DNA of 64,000 nucleotides from Saprolegnia diclina VS20 (lineage: Eukaryota > Oomycota > Saprolegniomycetes > Saprolegniales > Saprolegniaceae), in assembly GCF_000281045.1 (NCBI RefSeq), contig NW_008246069.1, positions 630,437 through 694,436 of the forward strand, written 5' to 3'. The notes beneath the pieces are model-generated. The model was not told where the DNA came from, did no database searches, and saw only the letters and a program-made list of their open reading frames with translations. Made by a program: the position numbers and the translations under genes. Below are positions 35,141-44,583 of the stretch, one piece after another. How positions within the stretch are numbered: the stretch's first letter is position 1; each line of letters begins with the position of its first letter.

Positions 35141-35890
35141 ATGGGCAGCGACAACGCCGAGGACGACTTTGAAGACGACGACGAAGTGAGCTACGACGCC
35201 GACAGCTACATCTCTCGCCCCGGCAGCGAAAGCACACTCGAAATCGAGCGCAGCCGCCTCACGCGCAGTAGAACGTCGTCGCAAGACTCGACAGACTACG
35301 TCATGCGAACGCACGTGCCTCTGTGGTGCAAGCAGGCGCGGGCACTCGGGTACCTCCAGTCCGTGGCGATCTCGACGATCGCGCTCGAGCCTGGGCAAAG
35401 AGCGCGGTCGACGGTCTATTACATTCTCGACGTCTTCTACGCGCTGCCGCAGCTGGGCTCGGTGGGATCCTTCCAGCAGTGCGTCGCGCCCCAGTACCAG
35501 CTCCGCCGACGCTATAGCGACTGCTTTGGCTTGCGACGACGCTTGCTCGAGATCACTGCATCAAGCGACCATCGCCACGTGTGCGACTACTGCAAGGACC
35601 TGCATCGCGCTCTCAAAGCGACGCGGTTTCCCAGCCGATGGCCACGCGCGTGGGACACTGTCTCGTGCTGGCACACGACCCTCATCCGAAAGCGCCAAGC
35701 TGGTACGTATTTGCGCTCTCGGGTAGGTGATCTTACGCTGTGCGTAGGTTTGCAAAGCTGGCTGAATCGACTGCTGCTGGCGACGCACAAGACCGTGACG
35801 CCGGTCGGGACGTGCGAGGCGTCGCTGCTCGTGCTGCATGAGCTCTCGTTGTTCTTCCTCGAGTCGCCGCCGACCGACTCGGACCGATAG
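35141..35890 (+). CDS. PX-like protein with CxYC insertion, copy 2
   Basis: Start at 35141 (MGSDNAEDDFEDDDE) gives an acidic disordered head, then a PX-like domain: STVYYILDVFY, QYQLRRRYSDCFGLRRRLLEI, the insertion HVCDYCKDLHRAL with a C-x2-C pair as in copy 1, ATRFPSR, and RKRQAGLQSWLNRLLL as the Arg/Leu helix. A GTACGT..GTAG intron at 35703-35747 (45 nt) fits phase and restores the expected AGLQSWL helix. It is a multiple of three without stops, so an unspliced form would add 15 residues (234 aa spliced). It lies 2.2 kb from copy 1 in the same orientation, suggesting dispersed duplication. Confidence 0.68.
   Translation: MGSDNAEDDFEDDDEVSYDADSYISRPGSESTLEIERSRLTRSRTSSQDSTDYVMRTHVPLWCKQARALGYLQSVAISTIALEPGQRARSTVYYILDVFYALPQLGSVGSFQQCVAPQYQLRRRYSDCFGLRRRLLEITASSDHRHVCDYCKDLHRALKATRFPSRWPRAWDTVSCWHTTLIRKRQAGTYLRSRVGDLTLCVGLQSWLNRLLLATHKTVTPVGTCEASLLVLHELSLFFLESPPTDSDR
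35703..35747 (+). other. In-frame, stop-free 45-nt intron in PX-like copy 2
   Basis: Starts GTACGT and ends GCGTAG. Removing it joins QAG to LQSWL, matching the PX helix of copy 1; leaving it in keeps the frame open. Confidence 0.6.
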
Positions 35891-36238
35891 AAAGTGACGG
35901 TCACCATAATGTATTTTCCATGGCAAGGCGTTTGCTCTTCGTGCTCTGCCTTTGGTGCGAGGGAATTTTCCTCATGATCCTTCTGGACGCTTGCCTACCA
36001 CCTGACACCGGTCACGTCGCATGGCGTCCTCGGGACAGAGCCGCGATCAGTCGCGCGTGCTGGCATGATGCGGCTAAATTGCGCGACTACGAGTTGGGTC
36101 GTCTTACGTGGGCGCAGAATGTGCAAGTTGCTGGAAGATCTCAAACCCAGTTCTGTGTGCAACTTCAAGTTGAAAAACAGCCAATCACAGTCCAACTAGC
36201 GGCGGATTGGCGAAAACACTTGGACGCTGGCAAGAACG
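35891..36238. other. Intergenic, no gene seen
   Basis: About 350 bp between two plus-strand genes; contains no convincing frame. Confidence 0.55.
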
Positions 36239-37018
36239 ATGACGACGTCCCTGAGCCTCCGCGCGATGGGCTTTTGCGGCGCAGACGACTCGGTGCACCC
36301 GAAGCTCCTCCAGACGCTCTCATTGCACTACCCGTGGATCGAGTGGGGCGTGCTCTTCCGCCCCGACCTCGAAGGCAGCCCGCGCTATGCGACCAGCAGC
36401 TGGGTGCACCAGCTTGCAGCGTGCGCCCGAGCGACGCCAATGAAGCTAGCGGGCCATCTCTGCGGGTCGCGCTGCCAAGCCATCTTGGGAGGCGATGCGT
36501 CCTTCGTCGAGGAGCTCTACGCCTTGGGCTTCCACCGCGTGCAAGTGAACGCCACCGCTGCCAACCGCGTGCTTGTCGAGGCCGGTCGCATGGACGAGTA
36601 CGGCGCCAACATTCGCCGCTGCATGGCGCGCGTGCCGCAGGTCGAGTGGATTATCCAATGCAACACCGAGACCAAGGCTATTTGGGAACCGCTCGTTGCG
36701 GCGCCGCCCGCCAACATGAGCCTCCTCTTTGATGCGTCGTGCGGCCTTGGCGTGCCCATGACGGACTTTCCCAAGCCACTGTCCAACATTCCATGCGGGT
36801 ACGCTGGCGGCATTGGCCCCAACAACATCCGCAGCATGCTCGAGCGCGTTCAGGCAGCGTCGGGCGGTGCGCCCGTCTGGATCGACATGGAGTCGAGCCT
36901 GCGGCTCAAGGCGCTCGAGACGCCCGAGTGCGTCACCGACGTCTTCTCGATCGAAAAGTGCTTCGTGTGCGCCGACATTGGCGTGACAGCGTTTGGTCTT
37001 GCGCTTGAGCACATGTAA
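36239..37018 (+). CDS. TIM-barrel protein, phosphoribosylanthranilate-isomerase-like fold
   Basis: Single exon, 259 aa. The alternation of strands and helices, with WGVLFRPDLEG, MKLAGHLCGSR, HRVQVNATAANR, VEWIIQCNTET, SLLFDASCGLGVP, CGYAGGIGPNNIRSML and PVWIDMESSLR, fits an eight-stranded barrel. The GYAGGIGPNNI loop is the phosphate-binding position used by TrpF-like barrels. The barrel is complete, but the Cys/Asp pair of true PRA isomerases is not evident at the expected places, so tryptophan biosynthesis should not be assumed. Related barrels of unknown function exist in protists. No neighbour suggests a pathway. Confidence 0.65.
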   Translation: MTTSLSLRAMGFCGADDSVHPKLLQTLSLHYPWIEWGVLFRPDLEGSPRYATSSWVHQLAACARATPMKLAGHLCGSRCQAILGGDASFVEELYALGFHRVQVNATAANRVLVEAGRMDEYGANIRRCMARVPQVEWIIQCNTETKAIWEPLVAAPPANMSLLFDASCGLGVPMTDFPKPLSNIPCGYAGGIGPNNIRSMLERVQAASGGAPVWIDMESSLRLKALETPECVTDVFSIEKCFVCADIGVTAFGLALEHM

Positions 37019-37124
37019 TGAAAGATGCAAGACGTTCCGTATGCATGTCTTCGTCGGAACGGACAGGCTAAGGGCGATCGGAAGAAGCATGCACTTGAAC
37101 GCTTGGGATGGATGGGTTGAGACG

Positions 37125-37646
37125 CTACTGGATCGCGCAGCGATAGCTCGCATCGGCCTCGGCGAGCTTTGGCCGCTTCGCGAGACGTGTCTCGTCGGTG
37201 GAAGCCTTCCGCTTCTTCGATGTTGTCTCCGTCTCTGGCGAGGAAGCGCGGAGGCAGACCGCGAGCGTCGCCTGGCGCACACGATTGGACGGCCAGTTCT
37301 CTTGCCCGGGTTCTCGGTCCACGCGAAGAGTCGATCGATCGTCCATGGACCGGTTTGTGCAGGCGCGCTGAGCGCGGCTTGTCTCGGACGCGACCATGAG
37401 ACGTACGATCGTAGCCACGTCGGCCAGCGGCAGCATTGGCTGGTCGTAGACGCGCTGGACCTTCTGCGTGTCGGCGAGCGCGTGGGGCCGTCGCTCCGCC
37501 TGCGCGACCAGCGGCCGCGTGACCTCGACGTACTCGTAGCCCGCAAAGCCGATGCCGGCGCCCGAGAATGGAACGACGCCATCGACGAACCCAAGCGCGT
37601 ACTCCCGCGCCGTCGTCGTCGGCGCGAACTGGACGTACTTGGGCAT
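37125..37646 (-). CDS. Hypothetical basic protein, convergent with the TIM-barrel gene
   Basis: 173 aa from MPKYVQFAPT (an in-frame ATG at 37682 would add 12). I do not recognise it. The N-terminal ~50 residues (ARE-YALGFVDGVVPFSGAGIGFAGYEYVEVTRP) look ordered, the middle is polar, and the end carries two nuclear-localisation-like clusters, TSKKRKAST and AKRPKLAE. Possibly a nuclear protein. The clean codon pattern and start support a real gene, but there is no independent evidence. Confidence 0.5.
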   Translation of the reverse strand: MPKYVQFAPTTTAREYALGFVDGVVPFSGAGIGFAGYEYVEVTRPLVAQAERRPHALADTQKVQRVYDQPMLPLADVATIVRLMVASETSRAQRACTNRSMDDRSTLRVDREPGQENWPSNRVRQATLAVCLRASSPETETTSKKRKASTDETRLAKRPKLAEADASYRCAIQ

Positions 37647-38180
37647 CTTGGCTCTGCTCGGATCTTTTGGCTTTGATTGCAAAGTAGCTAGGACTGTTTA
37701 AAGAGAATTTTCAAGCAATATCCTTACTAGCAGTACTGACAATTCCCTCAGAACATAAGATGACCTCTTTCATTTAGCCTCGCCTTGAACTTGAGCGACA
37801 ATGTCATTGACAGACTCTCTCTGTGCGGGCATGAGAGGTGAGCGAGTGTAAATGAATACATCGCCGAGATGGACCACTTCTAAAAGACAAGATTGAAGGC
37901 AACTTGCCAAGGGCCGAGAGTGACTGTCTGCACGCTCCTGACGACGACGACGGACTCTGCGCGCACCAGAGTCCTTGCAACCAGATTTCTGGCGACCAGA
38001 TTTATAGCAACCAGATATCCAGCTACGACGTCAGTTGTGTGTGTATGGTCCTTAGCTTTTGCACAATCTTGTCGAGCACCAGGTCGACACTTTGAAATTC
38101 AAATTCGCCGAACGGGTCTGTGATTGGTCAAAATGAAAAGAATTCCAGCCCAAATCCAATTTCTCGACGGGTGCAACACG
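37647..38180. other. Intergenic with short tandem repeat
   Basis: About 530 bp between divergent genes. Apart from the 15-bp repeat at 37977-38021 nothing is recognised. Confidence 0.5.
37977..38021. repeat. Three-copy 15-bp imperfect tandem repeat
   Basis: Units follow GCaACCAGATTTctg with the GC-ACCAGAT core constant; a degenerate fourth unit may precede it at 37961. Confidence 0.7.
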
Positions 38181-40209
38181 ATGGAGAACACAGACCGACC
38201 GGCGACGACGCGGCCGCGCATGACGATGCATGTGCCCATGACCGTGCCACTGCAGGTCACGCCCATGGCCGCGTACCTCCAGATGCCATGGATGGGGCCC
38301 GACGACCCGTCGTTACACGCCAAGCACATGAAGCGTCTCTTCTCTGCGCATGCGATCGACCGGCCGCTCATGCACGCCATGTAGGCCGACGCAACGACGC
38401 CATCGGCCTCCCATACATGGCGCCGTTTGACGGCGAGAGCAACAAGAAGCGCGCCAAGCCCGTCAAGCGGCCAACGGAAATGATCAAGCTCGAGCCCAAG
38501 CGACCAGGCGACGACTCGGCTGGCGCGACCGACTATGTCGCCTGGGTCAAGTTTATATTGCAGCCGCCAGCAATGTGGTACCGCGATCAGAAGGGCCGGC
38601 AGACGACCTTTGCGATCCAAGTCGGCCTGACGCAGGGCGTGCCGGACGCATACGTTCCGCTCGAGAGCAAGGGCTACTTTACGGTCAAGCTGCTCTACGA
38701 GAACGGGTGCGTTCGCTGGCGGCAGCGACTCGACAATGCTTCACCATGCCACGCAATAGCACCGAAGTCCGCGACCAGCGCATCTTGGACTTGAAGGAAG
38801 GCGCCTTTCCTGAAGCGAACGCCACGTCGACGACCATGAAGCTCCGCATCAACGACATCTCGAGTCGCCACCAAAACCAGGTACGCCTCTCTTTACGAAT
38901 GATTCCACCAAAATTCCGCAGAAATTCCGCGTCCAAGTGTCGTACGTCTCGCCTGTCCCGATGCGCGTCTGTCCCGCCCTCTCGAACGCAACCCAAGTCC
39001 TCTCCAAGCAAGTCGTACGCATTACGGTCACATACACTGTTTACAAACTTAGAGAATACGATCGATAGAAACGAAGTGCCCCGCCACCGCGACGACTCGT
39101 GCACGCAGACGACGTCGAGATGGCGTCGGAAGAAGTCTCGCGCGCCTCCAACGACAGCGAGGCCACGGTCGCCTTCTCGAGCGCGTCACCGTCGCCCGCC
39201 GCGTCACCACTCAAGACTGCCCACGTCGAGCGAGCCGAGACGCCGATGGACGTTGTGCACCACTTTCGCGCGGCCAAGCCAACGGCCGTGGTGCAGTGGG
39301 CCGCCACCGCCCACGGCATTCTGTCTCAAGTGCAGTGGACCCGCGTTGCCGCCAGCGTGTACGAGTGCCCCGTGTGCAAGGTGCGTCACGACGGCCCACG
39401 GCATCTCGCAGAGCACAGCACCGACTGCCTCCTCCGCATGCTCATGCAGTACCCTGCCATCTGTACGCACGCTATCGTAGTCGAGATAGCTCACACGTGC
39501 CCTTAGTTCCTTCGCCGCCGTCGCCCACAGAGAGGAGCCCGGGCCTTGTGCGCCCAACGCCGTTTCGGTATACGCTGCTGACGTCGCCGTGTGTCTCATA
39601 GTATGCGGGCGTAGCGCCGATGCGGTGGTTGTCGCGGCGCCCTTGGAGCTCAATTGCTTGTCTGTCTCGGCATTTCACGCGTCCGAGTCGCATCTGCTCA
39701 AGAGCCTCAGCCGCGTTTCGGTCTCGGACCACGAGCACGACTTTGGCTCGCTCTCGTCGTCGCAGCTCGAGCACTTTTGCCCGCCGCCGCTCGCCGACTC
39801 GACGCACATGCTGTCGCAGTTTACGGACGCGCCGCTCACGAGTTTCGTCGAAGAGTCGATTCTCGCAGTCGGCCTCAAGGCGGTCGGGAAGCGCCACGCA
39901 GCCTTCGACCGGACGTGGTCTCTCGTTGGGTTCTACCACGTGGTCGGTTGAGAGGTTAAGATGCGGGCTCACGTTGCGTGGAAATAGATTAGCGCGGAGA
40001 TGCTGCAGTTTGAAGCCGTGAGCGATCGGGACGAAGACGCAATTTGGGATGCCCACCCAGAGCTCGAAGCGGCCATTCGCCGCGTTCGGCACCGACGGAG
40101 TGCGCGCGATCCAAAGCTCTTTCCGTGCATTGGCGACCCCGATATCTTGACCCTCGACGACATCAAGAGTCGTCTTCTCCAGCAGTATACCAGACAAACA
40201 ACCGGCTAA
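38181..40209 (+). CDS. Zinc-finger nuclear protein, possible SUZ12/VEFS-box (PRC2) subunit
   Basis: Seven exons give a closed frame of 544 aa: 38181-38380, 38440-38706, 38760-38880, 38922-39014, 39069-39462, 39602-39939 and 39988-40209. The N-terminal half has beta-rich blocks GRQTTFAIQVGL, KLLYENGTEVRDQRILDL and LRINDISSRHQNQKFRVQVSYVSP. A Ser/Ala linker follows. A zinc finger reads YECPVCKVRHDGPRHLAEHSTDC (C-x2-C then His/Cys). After it, FYH is spliced to ISAEMLQFEAVSDRDEDAIWDAHPELEAAI, resembling the opening of a VEFS box (F-Y/F-H-S.. then acidic D/E-rich stretch). SUZ12 with this finger-plus-VEFS order is the PRC2 scaffold. The VEFS part is short and divergent, and the intron at 39463-39601 (139 nt) is unusually long here, so identity and that junction are tentative. 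Confidence 0.5.
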
Positions 40210-40614
40210 ACACCACGTCGCAAGACTAAACCTATCCGTTGTAACAAAGCCAGCACTTTACCGCGATGCGGACTCTTGCAGAAACACCTACTGGCTCACA
40301 GAGTGGCTGTTTCCCGGCGAAATGCTTTGGCGTATTTGGTTTTGACGCGTCTGACGCGGTCAGGAAGGCGTCATACGTCGTAGTGTCTCACGTACAACGA
40401 CTATTATTAATAATAGTACTCTGTCGACCCAACACTCTACTACCAGACCTTTCTTTGCGTCTTAGCACTGATGGAGAAGTGCATGGGATAGTCCGCGTCC
40501 CAACCTGCAGACAGTGGTTAGGGTTATAACCGAGAAGGCGGACTCCACACGGACGACGCTGGCGAGCGCAACCCCTCTCGATCTCGCTCGACGGGTATAC
40601 TGCCGAAGAGCCAT
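40210..40614. other. Intergenic, edge of the repeat-rich block
   Basis: About 400 bp with no gene. Its 3' part (from about 40540) may already belong to the LINE remnant, since a shifted plus-strand frame continues into it. Confidence 0.4.
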
Positions 40615-41103
40615 TTGGCTATTACTGAGGGAGCACTATCTGAAAATCCTCACCCACTATCCTATTCTAGAATATCAACCAGCCTCGCGGGCCTTGACAG
40701 CTTCCATCGCCGGCAGCTGCGTCGTCTGCTCGGGATCTTCCACCCGAACACGCTTGCCGACGTCGCGCTCTACAAACGCTGCGACAACGAGCCGTTGAGT
40801 ACGATCGTTGCCCGCCAGCGTTGGCGCCTTCTAGGCCACGTGCTGCGACTGGGTCGCGACGTCCCGGCCAACGTGGCTGCGGACCGCTTCTTTGCCCCAT
40901 CCGAGGCGCCCCGTTTCTTAGGACGCACCAAGATCACGCTGCCGATCGTCCTGCACCGCGACCTCGAGTCGATGACGCCGCCTCAGTCGCTGGCGTCTCC
41001 CGAGGACCTTGACAAACTGCGTAGCTTTGCCGCCGACCGCGACGCCTGGAAAGTTGACCGACCGTGTCGTCACGGGCCTCACCCGCGGCCACAAGCGTCG
41101 TAG
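40615..41103 (+). mobile_element. Fragment of a non-LTR (LINE) retrotransposon, 3' end of ORF2
   Basis: A 162-codon frame carries the block that follows the reverse transcriptase in CR1/Jockey/RTE-type LINEs: LDSFHRRQLRRLLGI, NTLADVALYKRC, and RQRWRLLGHVLRLGRDVPA. The LGHVLR motif is the diagnostic part. No catalytic RT motif (YADD) or endonuclease domain is present, and a shifted frame just upstream suggests further decay. It is a 5'-truncated, dead copy and marks the start of the repeat-rich block. Confidence 0.75.
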
Positions 41104-41419
41104 GGCGACGACAGAAGAGCCAGACGAGCCCCCGCGCCGCCGCCTGCGCAGCCACGGACCGGCGAGCGAATGAAGAAGAAGGAGATTGCTAGTCTCTACG
41201 TATGCGAAGTCTTTGTGTAATTATGAAGGTAACGCGACCCATTGGTTCATTTCGTGGAGGCGCTCGCGAAGCGTCTGGTTCTCGACGCGCGCTGGACTTC
41301 CTCTTCAAAGACGGTGGCAACGACCTGCCACGAGATCGAGGGCGCGTCCGTTGTTTGGTTCCCGCGCTTTTTGGGGCGCCCGCCCTAGTTCAAGGCAAGA
41401 AGGTGGCGTGATTCTAGTC
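41104..41419. other. Spacer in the repeat block, no gene seen
   Basis: About 315 bp between the LINE remnant and the first duplicated unit; short frames only. Confidence 0.45.
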
Positions 41420-41552
41420 ATATTAGGATTAGGACAAGGCTGTGACCGAATTGGGATGGCGATCTTTGGATCTTTGGCGAGAAGGCCTCCTTTTTGTCAC
41501 CTCGTCGATCCGGATAGGGCTTTTTCATTTCCATTTCAGGCCGCCGGCTGCA

Positions 41553-41918
41553 ATGACCGATCGCATCTTGCGCCACGGCGCCGACAACAGAAGCAGCCAT
41601 GAAGATGACGTCGCCTTCCAGGAGCTCTACCTCGGCGACACGGACAAAGAAGATGGAGATGAAGATGACCTATCGTCGGAAGCCTCCGACGACGAGCTCG
41701 ATGAGGCCGAGGTCGACGAGCCGCTCTCGGCGGACGCCTCCGACGGCGGCATGTTCGAGCTCAAAGACGTGCTGCGCAAGTATAACTGCGTTTTTGTGGA
41801 CCGGCCTCAGATGGACAACCCTTCACGCTTGAGTCCATGCAGCTTGCTCTTTCTCGTCTGGCTCATCTGGATGACCCCGGAATGGATCATCCATGAAGTA
41901 GTAAAACTTACATGGTAA
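41553..41918 (+). pseudogene. Duplicated hypothetical ORF, likely gene fragment
   Basis: 121 codons starting MTDRILRHGA. An acidic stretch (DTDKEDGDEDD..DDELDEAEVDEP) leads to FELKDVLRKYNCVFVDRPQMD and a hydrophobic LLFLVWLIWM. Family unknown. Pieces of the same frame recur at 42975-43160, and on the minus strand at 43440-43615, with different joins, so these look like shuffled fragments of one parent gene rather than intact genes. Confidence 0.4.
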
Positions 41919-41934
41919 ATCTACCGGTTCACTA

Positions 41935-42243
41935 ATGTACTCCATTTTTCTACTCGCCCACGAACCGAACCCGCGCGGCGTCCAAGACCTGAGGATGTGT
42001 GGGCGCAACGGGGACACCATCAATCAACGAGGGAGCTTGACAATATGCAGCTGTGGTGTAGTAGCAGTGGTCCGTTCTACCAGGTATTGGGACCTCCAAG
42101 ACGCGCCACCCTCGTCGATGGTCCAGTCGTCAAGCCAATGGCCTAGCAGCGACTTGCGTTCGACGACGACGCGCGAATAACGTTTGCAAAATACGCTAGA
42201 AACTGCAGTGTACGACGAATATACTTTACAAGACTTTGATCCA
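41935..42243. repeat. Direct repeat D, copy 1 (abuts the assembly gap)
   Basis: Near-identical to 43673-43993, which carries a ~12-bp insertion in the middle. The sequence stops at the first N, so its 3' flank is unknown. Confidence 0.9.
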
Positions 42244-42343
42244 NNNNNNNNNNNNNNNNNNNNNNNNNNNNNNNNNNNNNNNNNNNNNNNNNNNNNNNNN
42301 NNNNNNNNNNNNNNNNNNNNNNNNNNNNNNNNNNNNNNNNNNN
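42244..42343. other. Assembly gap (100 N)
   Basis: Exactly 100 undetermined bases, a conventional scaffold gap of unknown true size, at the junction of the two duplicated units. Confidence 0.99.
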
Positions 42344-42997
42344 ATATTAGGATTAGGACAAGGCTGTGACCGAATTGGGATGGCGATCTTTGGCATACCC
42401 TCTTTGTGTTGACAAAGGCGTAGTCGTACTGGGTGATATCCTTCAAGAATCCATGGGTTGCCGGCGGGAGCAAAATACCGGATAAACCCCCAGAATCTGA
42501 TGTCGATGCGTTGGAGTGCATTGAACATGAGCATCGCCATATTGGCGATTGCCGAAGATGTGAACGAGAGCGAGGACTTCATAAGCACCGCCTAGTGCTT
42601 CTATATCTCGATAAGCAATTCATTTTTGTGTGAGAGCGCATTCGCTTCGCAATTGCATCGCCTAAGATCGGATCTGGCCGTGTTATCACGCTGATGACTC
42701 CCTCGTGGTCCACTTACGAATTTCCCCTCGAACTTGATATCTGCCGCTGCGCTGGATTGTTGAAGATCTTGATGCAGCAGCACCCATCAAAGTTTTATCT
42801 TGAATTGACTATGACCCAAGAGCGGTACAGGGAGGAAGGACGCCACATTTTCCAACAGAAAGAGGGTACCCGGTCATGGTACCCGGTATGGATCTTTGGC
42901 GAGGAGGCCCCCTTTTTGTCACCTCATCGATCCGGATAGGGCTTTTTCATTTCCATTTCAAGCCGCCGGCTGCAATGACCGATCGCATCTTGCGCCA

Positions 42998-43554
42998 CGG
43001 CGGACGTGGCCGACGGCGGCAAGTGGGCGAACAAGTTCGAGCTCAAAGACGTGCTGCGCAAGTATGACTGCGTATTTGTGGACCGGCCTCAGATGGACAA
43101 GCCTTCACGCTTGAGTCCATGCAGCTTGCTCATTCTCGTCTGTCTCATCTGGATGACCCCGGAATAGATCATCCATGAAGTACTTCCCGAAGACCCGGTG
43201 CCGGCACTTCGGCCGCCGATTTGGAAGCCGCCGTAAAGGCAGGCAACATGGCTTTGATCGATGTGGTGCGCGCTAGTAGCCCGTACCACATCGATCAAAG
43301 CCATGTTGCCTGCCTTTACGGCGGCTTCCAAATCGGCGGCCGAAGTGCCGGCACCGGGTCTTCGGGAAGTACTTCATGGATGATCTATTCCGGGGTCATC
43401 CAGATGAGACAGACGAGAATGAGCAAGCTGCATGGACTCAAGCGTGAAGGCTTGTCCATCTGAGGCCGGTCCACAAATACGCAGTCATACTTGCGCAGCA
43501 CGTCTTTGAGCTCGAACTTGTTCGCCCACTTGCCGCCGTCGGCCACGTCCGCCG
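42998..43554. repeat. Long near-perfect inverted repeat (270-bp arms, 17-nt loop)
   Basis: Left arm 42998-43267 and right arm 43285-43554 are reverse complements, with loop 43268-43284. The same 80-residue frame is found on both strands (minus 43331-43089, plus 43221-43463), differing in three residues that all map to the loop, so the arms within it are essentially identical. Translation of the arms includes an ankyrin-like phrase (EAAVKAGNMALIDVV). Confidence 0.92.
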
Positions 43555-43672
43555 AGAGCGTCTCGTCGACCTCGGCTGCAATGACGGATCGCATCTTGCG
43601 CCACGGCGCCGACAAGAGAAACAGCCATGAAGATGACGTCGCCTTCGGGGCGCTCCACCTAAATCTGCACTG

Positions 43673-43993
43673 ATGTACTCCATTTTTCTACTCGCCCACG
43701 AACCGAACCCGCGCGGCGTCCAAGACCTGAGGATGTGTGGGCGCAACGGGGACACCTACAATCAACGAGGGAGAGCAGTTGGATCCTTGACAAGATGCAG
43801 CTGTGGCGTAGTAGCAGTGGTCCGTTCTACCAGGTGTTGGGACCTCCAAGAGGCGCCACCCTCGTCGATGGTCCAGTCGTCAAGCCAATGGCCTAGCAGC
43901 GACTTGCGTTCGACGACGACGCGCGAATAACGTTTGCAAAATACGCTAGAAACTGCAGTGTACGACGAATATACTTTACAAGACTTAGATCCA
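43673..43993. repeat. Direct repeat D, copy 2
   Basis: Second copy of 41935-42243; sequence continues normally past its end into 44000. Confidence 0.9.
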
Positions 43994-44583
43994 CATCCAG
44001 CGTGACGTGTTCGCGTCTCCAGTGGCTTCAAAAACCATCTCTGGGCGCAGCAATGCGTGTATGTCACGGACGACTCTATCGCACACTTCCGGTGGGCTGA
44101 TGGACCAAAATCTGGTGGCGTCCGAATGTCCATGCGCCCCGAGAGTGCGACCAAGTGGTTCCCTTTTACAACAACTGGAGCAACCTACCCTCTCGCACTG
44201 CGTCCAGTCGATGAGGTGTATATACTGGCACGTTGAGAGCGTTGATGACAGAATCACGCGCGCTTGATTGTCCACGCCGACTTATACACGCCCAGAATGC
44301 AGTCGGCCGACGGTCCCACGAGTTCATTACCAAAGGCTCGTACTCTCTCTCGACCCAACACCCTGCCAAAATGCGTTCTCCTGCGTACACGACTAACGGC
44401 TCCGAGACTAGGCTGTTGTTCTATGTAGACCTAACGAAATGCTTTCGCGTTAGTGTTTGTGTTTGCCGACGTCCGGCTAGCAGCTTATGGGCGCTGAAAT
44501 TGGGCGCCAATGGCCGCAGCGTGTCAAGCGTCCTGTACAGGTACGCAGAATGTTGCATTTGTTTATATATTGAACTGTGTTTG
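43994..44583. other. Intergenic, no gene established
   Basis: About 590 bp. A minus-strand frame (ending near 43985) reads PPEVCDRVVRDIHALLRPEMV and could be a degraded exon, but no start or partner exon was found. Confidence 0.4.

Larger units (their letters stand above)
41420..42243. repeat. Segmental duplication, unit 1
   Basis: Begins with the 50-bp segment at 41420-41469 (copied at 42344-42393), then 41474-41580 (copied at 42896-43001), 41758-41899 (copied at 43040-43183 and again inverted at about 43370-43512), and 41935-42243 (copied at 43673-43993). The order matches unit 2 across the assembly gap. Copies differ by a few per cent. Confidence 0.85.
42344..43993. repeat. Segmental duplication, unit 2 (rearranged)
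   Basis: Starts with the same 50 bp as unit 1 and ends with repeat D. It contains unique sequence at 42394-42895, and the large inverted repeat 42998-43554 replaces the middle of unit 1. A third partial copy of the MTDRILRHGAD-coding segment lies at 43573-43650. Confidence 0.8.

Noticed and set aside
41420..41445. ATTAGGATTAGG resembling telomere repeat
   Set aside because: Only two units; reappears as part of the 50-bp duplicated segment at 42344, not as a telomeric array.
42394..42895. Possible membrane-protein exon on the minus strand (IRFWGFIRYFAP..)
   Set aside because: Too short, interrupted, next to the assembly gap and without a recognisable family.
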